DNA of 64,000 nt from Tahibacter harae (GTDB taxonomy: Bacteria > Pseudomonadota > Gammaproteobacteria > Xanthomonadales > Rhodanobacteraceae): assembly GCF_024437735.1 (NCBI RefSeq), contig NZ_JANFQO010000008.1:162640-226639 (forward strand), written 5' to 3'. The position numbers and the translations under genes are program-made. Shown one piece after another: positions 36,552 to 46,204 of this stretch (the stretch's first letter is position 1; every line of letters starts with the position of its first letter). Under the pieces are notes generated by a model, which saw only the letters and a program-made list of their open reading frames with translations, had not been told where the DNA came from and did not search any database.

Positions 36552-39212
36552 ATGCCAGCCCCTGTTTACCGCTTCGCCGACTATCGCCTGGACCCGGCCA
36601 CCCGCGAACTGCACCGCGGCGGCGGGCTTGTGGCGCTGCCGCCGCGCGCCTTCGACTGCCTGGCCTATCTGGTTGAACGACGCGACCGCGCGGTCGGCCG
36701 CGACGAGCTGATCGCCGCGGTCTGGGGCAAGGCCGAGGTATCCGACACCTTGCTGGCCCAGACCATTCTGCGCGTGCGCCGCGCCGTCGGCGACACCGGC
36801 AACGAGCAGCACGCCGTGCGCACGGTGCCGCGCTTCGGCTATCGCTGGGTGCTGCCGACGGAGACGATTACAGCGACTGCAGCGCAGACGGCCTCGACAA
36901 TGGCGCCCTCCGCGCCGTCACCGACAGCCGCAGCGCCGTCCGCTTCGTCCGTACCCGTATCGTCGGCAACCGCCGCCGGCGCGGCATACGGCAGTGCGGA
37001 TGCCATTTCGCGCGCCGTTCCGTCCACTGCATCGCCCGCTGCGCCAGCCGCTACGGCCATCGCGCGCAGCGCAGCGAACCGTCATGACGACGCGCCCGGC
37101 CCCGGCAGCGCCTCGGCCTTCGAGTCCGCAGCTGCCACGCCATCCAACCCGACGCCGCCATCGGCCGCGGCAGAAGCCGCAATCACCGCGACACCGCCCG
37201 GCGCCATTCCGACCGCAGCGAAGCCCCGCCGCCTCACCTGGCTGGTCCTCGCGGCGGCGGCCGTGCTGGCCGCCCTGGCCTGGTGGCGATCGACCACGCC
37301 GCCGCCCGCCGTCGAAGACCGCGCCACCGCAGGCGACATGCCAGCCGGCGGTGCGACCGGCAGCCCCGACTCCGCCAGCCCCATCGCCAGCGCCGCCATC
37401 GTCCTGCCGGTGGAAGTGAACGAGGGCGCCGAATGGTCCTGGGTGCGGCTGGGCGGCATGGATTTCCTCGCCTCCCAGCTGCGCGCCGCCGGCCAGGCCA
37501 CACTGCCCAGCGATACCACCCTGGTCCTGCTCGCACGCAATCCGGCGCCGCGCCACCTCGCTGCCGACCTGGCCGCGGCCCGCGCCACCGGCGCGCCGCT
37601 GGTACTGGCCAGCCAGGCCCGGCGCGAAGGCACCGGCTGGAACGTGCGCATCGAGGCCTACGCCGCCGACGGCCGCACCCGCCGCGGCGAGGCCAGCGCC
37701 GAGGCGGTGCTCGACGCCGCCCGCCTGGCCCTGGCCGAACTGGCCGGCCCCGCCGTTGCCGGCGAGGCCGGCGGCGAGCGCGCGGAACACCTGCAGCGTG
37801 CCGAAGCCGCCATGCTGGCCGATGACCTGGACTTGGCCCGGCGCGAGATCGACGCTGTCGCCGCCGCGCCGGACGATGCCGAGCTGATCTACCGCCGCGC
37901 CCAGATCGACTTCCGCGCCGGCGATTACGAAACCCTGGAACAGCGCCTGCTCGGCCTGCTGCCGCGGCTGGATCCGGCCCGCGACGCGGTACTGCGCGGC
38001 CGTGTGCTCAACGCCCTGGGCTCGGCCGAGATCCGCCGCAACCGCATGGGCGTCGCCGCGCGCTACCACGCCGAGGCGGCCGAACTGCTGCGTCCCGGCC
38101 AGGACAAGCGCGCCCTGGGCCAGGCCTATACCGGCCTGGCCATCACCCAGGCGGCCCAGCGCCAGTTCGACGATGCCCTGGCCACCTTCGCCCTGGCCCG
38201 GGTCGCGCTGGAACAGGGCGGCGACGCGCTGGCCGTGGCCCGGGTCGATGCCAACCTGGGCATCCTCGACGTGGAACGCGCGCGCTACGCCGAGGCCGTC
38301 GCCGGCCTGCGCCGCGCCGCCGCGCGCTTCGCTGCTTTCGGTGCGGTCAACGAACAGCTCACCACCCTGATCGGCCTGGCCCGCGCCCAGGCCGAGATGC
38401 TCGACATCGCCGGCGCCAGCCAGACCGCCGACGAGCTGTGGAGCCTGGCCTCGCGCAGCGCCAGCCCGCGCCTGCGCCACCAGATGGCGGTGGTACGTGC
38501 CGACGTGCTGGCCCAGTGCGGCCGCCTGCAGGAAGCCCGCGCCCTGCTCGCCGGCCTGCGCCCGGAACTGGAACTGCCGCAGGAAAACGATACCCAGGCC
38601 CGCGCCGACGCCGTGCTGGCGCGGCTGGCCCTGGCCGACGGCGACGCCGCCCAGGCCCTGCGCCTGGCCACCGCCGGGCTGGAGGGCCTGCCGCTGGAGC
38701 AGTACGGCCGCGAGCGTGCCCAGCTCTGGCTGCTGCGCCTGCGCGCCCTGCGCGCACTGGAGCGCACGGACGAGGCCCTGGCCCTGCTGCCGCAGTTCAG
38801 CGCCCAGGCCGGCCAGTCCGGCGAGACCGCCGCGCCGCTGTACGCCGACCTGGCCGCGGCCGAGCTGGACTGGGCCCAGGGCCGGCGCGAGCCGGCACGG
38901 CAGCGCTACGCCGGCCTGCTCAGCCAGGCCGAGCGCAGCGGCATCGCGGTCGACCTGGCTCTGGTAGTGCAGAGCTATGCCGGCGCCCTGCTCGAATCCG
39001 GCGACGCCCAGGCCGCCGCGCCGGTGGTGGCGCGGGTGGCGCGCTGGGCCGATGCCGATTTTGGCTGCGCCCTGCTGCAGGTCTGGGCCTACTGGGCCCA
39101 GGGCGACCTGCCGGCCTGGCAGCAGGCCCTGGGCAAGGCCCGCGGCCTGGCCGGGGAACGGCCGATCGCACCGGTGCTGAGCCAGCCGCCACAGCCGCCG
39201 CGGATCCGCTGA
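36552..39212 (+). CDS. CadC/ToxR-like membrane transcription regulator with TPR repeats
   Basis: An 886-residue single-span regulator. Residues ~1-105 are an OmpR-type winged helix (VYRFADYRLDPATREL, PPRAFDCLAYLVERRD, LAQTILRVRRAVGD, RTVPRFGYRWVLPTE). A low-complexity Ala/Pro/Ser/Thr linker (~108-222) leads to one transmembrane helix (~226-243: LTWLVLAAAAVLAALAWW). The periplasmic part has a beta-rich region (~270-400) and then a TPR-like helical array (~405-880). Such proteins bind DNA directly from the membrane without a phosphorelay. Target and signal are unknown; the divergent hydrolase gene and the following exported protein are candidate targets. Confidence 0.9.
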   Translation: MPAPVYRFADYRLDPATRELHRGGGLVALPPRAFDCLAYLVERRDRAVGRDELIAAVWGKAEVSDTLLAQTILRVRRAVGDTGNEQHAVRTVPRFGYRWVLPTETITATAAQTASTMAPSAPSPTAAAPSASSVPVSSATAAGAAYGSADAISRAVPSTASPAAPAATAIARSAANRHDDAPGPGSASAFESAAATPSNPTPPSAAAEAAITATPPGAIPTAAKPRRLTWLVLAAAAVLAALAWWRSTTPPPAVEDRATAGDMPAGGATGSPDSASPIASAAIVLPVEVNEGAEWSWVRLGGMDFLASQLRAAGQATLPSDTTLVLLARNPAPRHLAADLAAARATGAPLVLASQARREGTGWNVRIEAYAADGRTRRGEASAEAVLDAARLALAELAGPAVAGEAGGERAEHLQRAEAAMLADDLDLARREIDAVAAAPDDAELIYRRAQIDFRAGDYETLEQRLLGLLPRLDPARDAVLRGRVLNALGSAEIRRNRMGVAARYHAEAAELLRPGQDKRALGQAYTGLAITQAAQRQFDDALATFALARVALEQGGDALAVARVDANLGILDVERARYAEAVAGLRRAAARFAAFGAVNEQLTTLIGLARAQAEMLDIAGASQTADELWSLASRSASPRLRHQMAVVRADVLAQCGRLQEARALLAGLRPELELPQENDTQARADAVLARLALADGDAAQALRLATAGLEGLPLEQYGRERAQLWLLRLRALRALERTDEALALLPQFSAQAGQSGETAAPLYADLAAAELDWAQGRREPARQRYAGLLSQAERSGIAVDLALVVQSYAGALLESGDAQAAAPVVARVARWADADFGCALLQVWAYWAQGDLPAWQQALGKARGLAGERPIAPVLSQPPQPPRIR

Positions 39213-39454
39213 AGCCGCCCGGCGAACGTGACCGCCGTCACAGCCTGCCGCCACGCCGCGACCGGAATAATTCCTTCAAGTTCAATCCGTTGATGGAAAA
39301 GTAAGGGAAAACGAAAGCCCGCCGCATGGAGCGCGAAAGCAGCCCCGCCTGCACTGCCAATACTGCAGCGGTCCGCCGGCCGGTGCGCCTCCCCGCCTCC
39401 CCTCAACGCCACCGCCCGGCGGACCTTCTTCCCGTTTCGTCGAGGGTTCCAGTC

Positions 39455-41014
39455 ATGCGTGTTTCCGTTATCGCCGGCCTGATCGGCCTGGGTCTGTCCG
39501 GAGCTTCCGCGGCAGGTACGTTCATCTCCCTGGACCAGCCCAACAGCCAGTTGGTCAGCCTGTCCGAACACGGCCGCATCGGCACCGGCAGCTACATGGG
39601 CGAAGGCGCCTTCCGCTGGACCCGCGCCAACGGCGCCAGCCAGATCGCCGGCTACAGCAGCATCAACGGCATGAACAGCTGGGGCCAGCCCGTCGTCGGC
39701 CAGGCCGCGGACGCCAACCAGAACCTGGTCGCGGCCGTGGCCTACAGCAATGCCCAGTTCTTCGATCCCATCCTGGTCGGCGCCCTGCCCGGCGCCCAGC
39801 CCATGGACGGCATGCTCAGCGCCGGCTACGACAGCGCCGACGACGGCAGCGTGGTCGGCCTGGCCTACAACGCCGCCGGCGACCCCGTGGCCTTCCACTG
39901 GCAGGCCGTCACCGGCATGACCGAGCTGCCGCGGCTGGACCAGGAAGCCGCGCGCGCCAACGCAATCAGCCGCGACGGCCATGTGGTGATCGGCTGGAAC
40001 GACACCGACGTCGGCTATCGCCGCGGCGTGAAATGGGTCGACGGCGCGATCAGCGAATTCCTTGACGCCAAGGGCCTGCAGGTCGGTGAAGCCCTGGCCG
40101 TCAACCGCGACGGCAGCGTCATCGTCGGCGAAGGCGCCGGCGTGGACGGCAAGGAAGCCTGGCGCTGGACCGCTGCCACCGGCGTGCAGCCCATCGGCAT
40201 GATCGGCAGCGGCAGCTTCTTCGACCGCGCCTACGCCTTCGGCACCAGCGACGACGGCAACCTCATCGGCGGCGCCAGCGGCGCCGGCTGGGACCGCCAC
40301 GCCGTGGTATGGACGCCGGAAAGCGGCATGGTCAAGCTGGCCGACTTCCTCGCCGCGCGCGACATCACCGTGCCGGCCGGCTGGCGGCTCAACAGCGTGA
40401 CTGCGGTTTCCGGCGATGGCCGCGTCCTCGGCGGCTGGGGCCTGGATCCGAACAACGCCATCAATTCGTTCGTGGTCGAACTCTCCCGCGTGCCGGCCCA
40501 GGACGCCATTCTCGAAGCGCGCGGCAAGGTCGTCTGGAACGACATCGCCAACGGCCCCTTCGCCGGCATCGCGCTGGAAACGCCGGTGGTCATGAGCTAC
40601 CGCATGACGCCCGACGGCCTGGAGATCGATCCCGGCTCGCACATGGCCTATCCCATCGACATTGCCAGCTTCCGCCTGCAGGCCGGCGCCGCCAGCGACA
40701 CCCTCATCGAGACCCCGGCCGGCCCGCTCAGCCGCATCGCCAACGACTATCCGCGCTCCGACGGCATTCATCTGTTCGAGACGCCGCTGGCTACGCCGGG
40801 CACGGCGATGGAGTTCGAGATGTTCAACCCGGGCGGCGACCTGTTCGACTCGGCCGAACTCAACGGCATCAACCGCACCTTCGGCCCGGAGCATTTCGAG
40901 AAGGCGTCCTGGTTCGTGTTCGACGGCCAGGGCGGCGAGCGCTCCATGATGATCCAGATTGAATCCATCACCATCGAGGACGAGTGCTCGATCTTCTGCG
41001 GCCGCTTCGAGTAA
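39455..41014 (+). CDS. Exported HAF-repeat protein with IFxxxFE C-terminus
   Basis: A 519-residue secreted protein. The signal peptide is MRVSVIAGLIGLGLSGASAA. The body is a run of ~45-residue beta-propeller-like units with WTRANG, WTAATG, VVWTPESG and GDGRVLGG motifs that fit the HAF extracellular repeat family. The C-terminal ~100 residues differ and end ...DECSIFCGRFE, with two cysteines just before the end. The terminal IFCGRFE recalls the IFRNGFE(L) end of the repeat protein at 55.7 kb and GFE at the end of the PhoX-family protein. A strong terminator follows the stop. Confidence 0.83.
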   Translation: MRVSVIAGLIGLGLSGASAAGTFISLDQPNSQLVSLSEHGRIGTGSYMGEGAFRWTRANGASQIAGYSSINGMNSWGQPVVGQAADANQNLVAAVAYSNAQFFDPILVGALPGAQPMDGMLSAGYDSADDGSVVGLAYNAAGDPVAFHWQAVTGMTELPRLDQEAARANAISRDGHVVIGWNDTDVGYRRGVKWVDGAISEFLDAKGLQVGEALAVNRDGSVIVGEGAGVDGKEAWRWTAATGVQPIGMIGSGSFFDRAYAFGTSDDGNLIGGASGAGWDRHAVVWTPESGMVKLADFLAARDITVPAGWRLNSVTAVSGDGRVLGGWGLDPNNAINSFVVELSRVPAQDAILEARGKVVWNDIANGPFAGIALETPVVMSYRMTPDGLEIDPGSHMAYPIDIASFRLQAGAASDTLIETPAGPLSRIANDYPRSDGIHLFETPLATPGTAMEFEMFNPGGDLFDSAELNGINRTFGPEHFEKASWFVFDGQGGERSMMIQIESITIEDECSIFCGRFE

Positions 41015-41038
41015 ACCCGCCGCGCTGACGCGCAATCA

Positions 41039-41069
41039 CCAGGCCTGCCGCGCGGCAGGCCTGGTTTTA
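41039..41069 (+). terminator. Rho-independent terminator
   Basis: A perfect 26-nt inverted repeat (CCAGGCCTGCCG/CGGCAGGCCTGG) followed by TTTTATT, 25 bp after the HAF-protein stop. It lies between two convergent genes. Confidence 0.9.
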
Positions 41070-41111
41070 TTGTTGCCGCCGCCGCAAAACCTGCGGCGGC
41101 GGGCCGCTTGC

Positions 41112-42395
41112 TCAGCCGCCCAGGCGCGGCTCGAAGCCGGTCTGCAGCAGCAGGTCGGTGCCGAAGAACGGTCCGCGGATCTCGTAGGTGATGCCGCCGC
41201 TGGACGAGCCCGTGGTACCGCGCTGGGAACTGAAATACAGGCGCGTGCCGTCCGGACTGAAAGCCGGCCCGGCGATTTCCGAAGCATCCTGGCCCATCAC
41301 CTGCAACAGCGGCAGCACCTGGCCTTCCGGGCCCAGCAGCACGATCTGCAGATTGCCGCCGTCCTCGGCCACGTAGACGAAACCCTTGGCGTCGACCACC
41401 ACGTTGTCCACGCCGGTGAGTTCCGGCTGGGCGAACCAGGCGTCGTCGTAGAAAATCTCGATCAGGCCGCTGCGCGTGTCGTAGGCATAGACGCGGTTGT
41501 CACCCTTGGTGGTGAAGAACACCAGCCCGTTGTGGAAATAGATGCCCTCGCCGCCCTTGAACACGGTGCTCTGCGGCACCTGCAGGCGGGTCGCGGTTTC
41601 GCCGGCGGCAAGATTGGGATTCGGATTGGGCACCACATGCCAGGTCACCGGACGCGGCACGCTCTCGTCGGCGCCGACAGCCTCGGCCACTTCGAGCAGG
41701 CCGGCGCTGAAATCCGGATACGCCGTCGGCGTGAAGCGGTAGAAGCGGCCGCTGGACTGGTCCTCGGTCAGGTAGACACGGCGCGCTTGCGGATCGACCG
41801 CGACGGCCTCGTGCTTGAACGTGCCCAGCGCGCTGCGCCTGACCGCCGGTTGCTGGCCGAAGGGATCGCATTCCCAGGAATGGCCGGAATCGGTTTCCTC
41901 GCAGGAAATCCAGGTATTCCACGGCGTCGCGCCGCCGGCGCAGTTGCTGCTGGTGCCGCTGAGAATGGAATAGGCATCGACCACGTCGCCGGAAGCATTG
42001 AAGCGCAGCGCGCCGCAGCCCCCCTGGCCGGAACCGACTTCGGAATTGCTCACGTAGATCCAGCCGCCATCGCCGGTGGCATAGGTCGCGCCGCCGTCCG
42101 GCGCGCGGTGCCACAGATAGCTGCCGCCGCTGACCGGCGCCTCGCCGGTGCGCGCGACCACGCGCGAGCTGAAGCCCGCCGGCAGGCAGATGCCATTGGC
42201 GTCCGGCGGCTCCAGCCCCGCGCGCAGGCTGTCGATCAGCTGCGGATTGAGGCTGCGCAGCTTGTCCCAGCCGTGCACCGCGCGCGTCGCCTCGTTGACG
42301 CTGGCGAAGGCGCGCGGGCCGATGCTGAGCATGCCCGCGGTCGCCAGTGCGCGCAGCAGAAAGCCGCGCCGGTCCATCTTGATATCGCGTGCCAT
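41112..42395 (-). CDS. PhoX-family (DUF839) Tat-exported phosphatase-like protein
   Basis: A 427-residue protein of the PhoX/DUF839 propeller family, Ca/Fe-dependent phosphatases and relatives. The N-terminus has a Tat signal (MDRRGFLLRALATAG; RRGFLL). Further motifs include WHRAPDGGATYATGDGGWIYVSNSE, TPWNTWISCEET (the EE box) and HSWECDPF, GTFKHEAVAVDP and RVYLTEDQ, which supply family metal ligands. The C-terminus ends LLLQTGFEPRLGG, sharing GFE with two other exported proteins of this window. Whether it is active phosphatase cannot be judged. No Pho-box was recognised upstream. Gene is monocistronic by appearance. Confidence 0.87.
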   Translation of the reverse strand: MARDIKMDRRGFLLRALATAGMLSIGPRAFASVNEATRAVHGWDKLRSLNPQLIDSLRAGLEPPDANGICLPAGFSSRVVARTGEAPVSGGSYLWHRAPDGGATYATGDGGWIYVSNSEVGSGQGGCGALRFNASGDVVDAYSILSGTSSNCAGGATPWNTWISCEETDSGHSWECDPFGQQPAVRRSALGTFKHEAVAVDPQARRVYLTEDQSSGRFYRFTPTAYPDFSAGLLEVAEAVGADESVPRPVTWHVVPNPNPNLAAGETATRLQVPQSTVFKGGEGIYFHNGLVFFTTKGDNRVYAYDTRSGLIEIFYDDAWFAQPELTGVDNVVVDAKGFVYVAEDGGNLQIVLLGPEGQVLPLLQVMGQDASEIAGPAFSPDGTRLYFSSQRGTTGSSSGGITYEIRGPFFGTDLLLQTGFEPRLGG

Positions 42396-42687
42396 CCCGA
42401 TCGCTCCAGGTAAAAGAGGCGCAAGGGTGGTCAGTCCGGATGAAACGGATTTTGCAGGCGGATGAAAGCATCATGAAACCGCGACGCCGGCCGCGCCAGG
42501 CCGGCCCGCTCTACCGCATCGCAACTTGACGCTTGCATGACTAGGGGCAAGGCTATGCCGGCGCGGACGCCCGTCGCGGCCGCGTACCCGCCATGACCGC
42601 CCGCCCCGCCGTGCCCGCCGGGGCAACGCGCCTTACGCGGACGACCATGACGGCCCTGCATCCACGTTCCGCTGGGAGGGTTACGTC

Positions 42688-44730
42688 ATGTCCTACACCA
42701 CCGATGGCATCCGAAATATCGCGCTCGTGGGCCACGCGAGCGCGGGCAAGACAACGCTGTTTGAAGCGCTGCTGCAGGCCGGCGGCGTGATCCAGACCCA
42801 GGGCAGCGTGGAGCGCGGCTCCACCGTGTCCGACTTCGATCCGATGGAGAAGGAACGCCAGCACTCCATCGCCGACGCCGTCGCCTCGATCGACCGCGGC
42901 GAATGTCATATCAACCTCATCGATACGCCCGGACACCCCGAATTCCGCGGTCCCACCCTGTCGGCCCTGGCCGCGGTGGAGACCTGCGCCATTGTGGTCA
43001 ATGCGCACAATGGCATCGAATACTCCACGCACCGGCTCATGGAATACGCCAGGGCGCGCAACCTGTGCCGGCTGCTGATCGTCAACAAGATCGACGGCGG
43101 CAATTGCCGCGCGCTGGTCGACCAGCTGCGCGAAACCTTCGGTCCCGAATGCCTGCCGATCAACCTGCCCTCCCAGGGCGGCAAGGCCGTGGTGGACTGT
43201 TTCTTCAAGCCCGAGGGCGTGGCCGATTTCGATACGGTCCAGGCCGCCCACCAGCGCATCATCGACCAGGTGGTCGAGATCAACGAGACCGTGATGGGAC
43301 ATTACCTGGACGAAGGCGAGCAGGGCCTGTCCGGCCAGGAACTGCACGATGCCTTCGAGCAATGCCTGCGCGAGGGCCATCTGGTGCCGATCTGCTTCGT
43401 CTCCGCGCGCACCGGCGCCGGAGTGAAGGAATTGCTGGAGCTGGTCGAACGCCTGGCGCCGAACCCGCGCGAAGGCAATCCGCCGCCCTTCATCAAGGGC
43501 AGCGGCGCCGAAGCCGCGCCCATCGAAGCCGTGCCCGACCCGGCCGCGCACGTGATCGCCGACGTGTGGAAGATCGTCAACGACCCGTTCGTGGGCAAGC
43601 TCAGCGTCTTCCGCGTCTACCAGGGCACGGTGAAGAAAGACACCCAGCTGTTCATCGACGACGGCAAGAAGCCGTTCAAGGTCGGCCACCTGTTCAAGCT
43701 CAAGGGCAAGGACCACGTCGAGATCGACCAGGCCATACCCGGCGACATCGCCGCCGTGGCCAAGATCGACGAGATCCATTTCGACGCCGTGCTGCACGAT
43801 TCCCACGACGAGGACCAGATTCACCTGAAACCGCTGGACTTCCCCGTGCCCATGTTCGGCCTTGCGGTGGAGCCGGCGCACAAGGGCCAGGAGCAGAAGC
43901 TGGCCACCGCCCTGGCCAAGCTGGGCGAGGAAGACCCGTGTTTCCGCGTGGAACACAACAAGGAACTCAACGAGACCGTGGTGCGCGGCCTGTCCGATCT
44001 GCACCTCAAGCTGATGCTGGAGCGCATGAAGGAACGCTACGGCGTGGAGGTCAAATCGCGCCCGCCGCGCATCGCCTACCGCGAGACCATAGGCGCGCAC
44101 GCGGAAGGCCATCACCGCCACAAGAAACAGACCGGCGGCGCCGGCCAGTTCGGCGAAGTGTTCCTGCGCGTGGAACCGCTGGAGCGCGGCGCCGGCTTTG
44201 AGTTCGTGGACGCGGTCAAGGGCGGCACCATCCCCGGCCAGTTCCTGCCCGCGGTGGAAAAAGGCGTGCGCCAGGTGCTGGACCACGGCGCCATCGCCGG
44301 CTACCAGATGCAGGACGTGCGCGTCACCGTGTACGACGGCAAATACCATCCGGTGGATTCCAAGGAAGTCGCCTTCATCGCCGCCGGCAAGAAAGCCTTC
44401 CTCGACGCCGTGGCCAAGGCCAGGCCCACCCTGCTCGAACCGGTGGTCAATCTCGAAGTGTTCGTGCCCGACAACCACATGGGCGACGTCACCGGCGGCC
44501 TTGCCGGCAAGCGCGCCCGCATCAACGGCACCGACTCCGCCCGCGGCGGCGAAATCATCATCAAGGCCCAGGTGCCCCTGGCTGAAGTCACCGACTACCA
44601 GACCGAACTCAAATCCATGACCGGCGGCCGCGGCCGCTATGCGATCGAATTCAGCCATTACGAGGCGGTGCCGGCGCAGATACAGAAGCAGCTGGTGGAA
44701 TCGTACAAGCCGCGGCATGAAGAGGATTGA
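42688..44730 (+). CDS. fusA2: Elongation factor G-like protein (second EF-G type)
   Basis: A 680-residue translational GTPase of the EF-G II class. G1 is LVGHASAGKTTLFEALL, G2 region GSTVSDFDPMEKERQHSI, G3 DTPGHPEF, G4 NKIDGG. The C-terminal domains show GLSDLHLKLMLERMKERYGV and the EF-G domain V signature VTGGLAGKRARING with KAQVPLAEVTDYQTELKSMTGGRG. A 5' portion of domain II/III is normal. Related EF-G2 proteins have ribosome GTPase without strong translocation activity; role here unknown. Canonical fusA in the str operon is not in the window. The hairpin at 44741-44770 follows the stop. Confidence 0.9.
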   Translation: MSYTTDGIRNIALVGHASAGKTTLFEALLQAGGVIQTQGSVERGSTVSDFDPMEKERQHSIADAVASIDRGECHINLIDTPGHPEFRGPTLSALAAVETCAIVVNAHNGIEYSTHRLMEYARARNLCRLLIVNKIDGGNCRALVDQLRETFGPECLPINLPSQGGKAVVDCFFKPEGVADFDTVQAAHQRIIDQVVEINETVMGHYLDEGEQGLSGQELHDAFEQCLREGHLVPICFVSARTGAGVKELLELVERLAPNPREGNPPPFIKGSGAEAAPIEAVPDPAAHVIADVWKIVNDPFVGKLSVFRVYQGTVKKDTQLFIDDGKKPFKVGHLFKLKGKDHVEIDQAIPGDIAAVAKIDEIHFDAVLHDSHDEDQIHLKPLDFPVPMFGLAVEPAHKGQEQKLATALAKLGEEDPCFRVEHNKELNETVVRGLSDLHLKLMLERMKERYGVEVKSRPPRIAYRETIGAHAEGHHRHKKQTGGAGQFGEVFLRVEPLERGAGFEFVDAVKGGTIPGQFLPAVEKGVRQVLDHGAIAGYQMQDVRVTVYDGKYHPVDSKEVAFIAAGKKAFLDAVAKARPTLLEPVVNLEVFVPDNHMGDVTGGLAGKRARINGTDSARGGEIIIKAQVPLAEVTDYQTELKSMTGGRGRYAIEFSHYEAVPAQIQKQLVESYKPRHEED

Positions 44731-44740
44731 ATCCGGGCTT

Positions 44741-44770
44741 CCGGTGCGGCCCTGACCAGGGCTGCACCGG
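44741..44770 (+). terminator. GC-rich hairpin after fusA2, possible terminator
   Basis: CCGGTGC-G-GCCCT / AGGGC-T-GCACCGG, arms 12 bp with one mismatch and a 4-nt loop, beginning 11 bp after the stop. No T-run follows, so termination is only possible. Confidence 0.45.
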
Positions 44771-45090
44771 CGCTGGCATACGGAACGCATCGCCCGCTCT
44801 ACACCGGCAAGTTCGCTGGACGTTGCAAGGCGAGCGTTCCATATTTCGTACGAATCCGCAGCTTCATTCAGCCCGCTCGATACAGCTGTCAACGCGATCG
44901 CGATTTCCGTGCCGCGAATCAGGCGTCATACACGGCACAACGCAAATCGGATGATTTTTGCGGACGCGCGCGACGGGGCCGGCGGCCGGGAAATCAGCCA
45001 ACAGACCCACACCAGTCCATACTTTGGACCGAGGAACCCCGCCGACACCCCATGCCATAGTTGGACCTTCGTTCTCAGGGGAACAGGTCC
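44771..45090. other. Non-coding stretch upstream of the PepSY-type gene
   Basis: 320 bp with no gene I can support. Base composition is somewhat lower in GC from 44880 to 45050 than in flanking genes. It should hold the promoter of the next gene; no operator recognised with certainty. Confidence 0.6.
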
Positions 45091-45630
45091 GTGCGCGCCG
45101 GCTATATCAACCGCAAGATTCATTACTGGCTGTCCTTGTGGCTGGCCCTGCCCATGGCCCTGATCTCGATTACCGGCCTGCTGCTGCAGTTCAAGAAGTC
45201 CCTGCCCTGGGTGCAGCCGCCGGAGCAGCGCCGCGAACTGGCCCTGCCGCTGGCGGAGTGGCCGCTGCTGCTGCGGGCTGCACAGGCGCAGCCGGCGCTG
45301 GAGGTGCGCAGCTGGGCCGATGTGGAGAGGCTGGAGCTGCGTCCATCCAAGGGTCTGATCAAGCTGATTGCGAAGAACGGCCAGGAAGCCCAGTTCGATC
45401 CGGTCAGCGGCAAGGTGCTGCAGGTCGCACCGCGCCGCTCGGACACCATCGAGGCCCTGCACGACGGCTCCTGGTTTGGCGACGGGGTCAAGTTCGGCTG
45501 GTTCGCCAGCAGCGCCCTGGGGCTGTTCCTGGCTACGCTCAGCGGCCTCTGGCTGTTCGCGGAGCCTTACGTGATGAAGGCCCGGCGCCGGCGGCGGCTG
45601 GCGCGGGAGGCGTTGGCCGCACAGGGCTAG
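45091..45630 (+). CDS. PepSY-associated transmembrane protein
   Basis: A 179-residue inner-membrane protein of the PepSY-TM family, often linked to iron/siderophore uptake. Two hydrophobic spans are visible (~12-33: WLSLWLALPMALISITGLLL, and ~145-165: FASSALGLFLATLSGLWLF) flanking a periplasmic PepSY-like region (~45-135, ADVERLELRPSKGLIKLI ... FDPVSGKVLQVAP). Start GTG 45091 follows an AGGGGA site; a TTG at 45061 in frame is less likely. It is isolated; no TonB receptor is nearby. Confidence 0.82.
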   Translation: MRAGYINRKIHYWLSLWLALPMALISITGLLLQFKKSLPWVQPPEQRRELALPLAEWPLLLRAAQAQPALEVRSWADVERLELRPSKGLIKLIAKNGQEAQFDPVSGKVLQVAPRRSDTIEALHDGSWFGDGVKFGWFASSALGLFLATLSGLWLFAEPYVMKARRRRRLAREALAAQG

Positions 45631-46047
45631 CACTGGAGTGACACGGGCGGGACTAGTTGTTTTGAAATTCCGTGGATTGATTCAATCCGGCCGCTGGCGG
45701 ACGCCGTCGGGGCGGAACGTTGCTGCTGGTTCCCGGCGGCGGGCGCAGGCAGGTCGTGCGGCGGCGGTGCAGCCGGGTTGAACATCCGGCGACGATCCAG
45801 CGGCGAGGCGCGCTGATCGCTGCCCCCTCACCCCGGCCCTCTTCCCCCAAGTGCGTTCGCGCTCGGGGGAGAGGGAGCTTCCCGCAGATTCGCGGCACCC
45901 GCGCCAGTACTGCAGCAACGGCTGCCGGCATCGCGACAGCGACAACTGCGCCAGCACCACCATGGCTGCGCCGCCGCGAACACCCTTCCCTCACCCGCGC
46001 GTCCGCTAAACTCCGGCCGCCCAACGCTGAGCGCAAAGGAGTACGCG
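45631..46047. other. Non-coding gap with dispersed palindrome copy 5
   Basis: 417 bp without a credible gene. Contains the complete palindrome unit at 45796-45876; a CTGCAGCAAC-rich remainder with no recognised signal. Confidence 0.75.
45796..45876 (+). repeat. Dispersed intergenic palindrome, copy 5 (fullest copy)
   Basis: Leader CCAGCGGCGAGGCGC, then CCCCCTCACCCCGGCCCTCT, CCCCCAAGTGCG loop region and GCTCGGGGGAGAGGGAGC. Shares leader with the copy at 5638-5707 and the CCCCTCACCCC with the copy at 23137. Confidence 0.85.
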
Positions 46048-46197
46048 ATGACCCTTCACTTCGCCCTGGCCCCGCTGGTTGCCCTGATCGCCGGCATCCT
46101 GATCCTGCTGCGGCCCAAGTTGCTCAACTACATCGTCGCCTTTTATCTGATCTTTGTTGGCCTGATCGGCCTGTTCCCGCGCCTGGCCAGTTTCTGA
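46048..46197 (+). CDS. DUF3096 small membrane protein
   Basis: A 49-residue protein (MTLHFALAPLVALIAGILIL ... YIVAFYLIFVGLIGLF), two closely spaced hydrophobic helices and almost no loops, fitting the DUF3096 family. AAAGGAG precedes the ATG by 7 bp. Function unknown. It is followed 7 bp later by the GNAT gene. It is too short for common gene-length cut-offs. Confidence 0.8.
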   Translation: MTLHFALAPLVALIAGILILLRPKLLNYIVAFYLIFVGLIGLFPRLASF

Positions 46198-46204
46198 GCA
46201 GCCG

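Noticed and set aside
36918..39254. A 778-codon open frame on the minus strand opposite the CadC-like regulator
   Set aside because: Antisense shadow; no signal peptide or domain, low-complexity composition.
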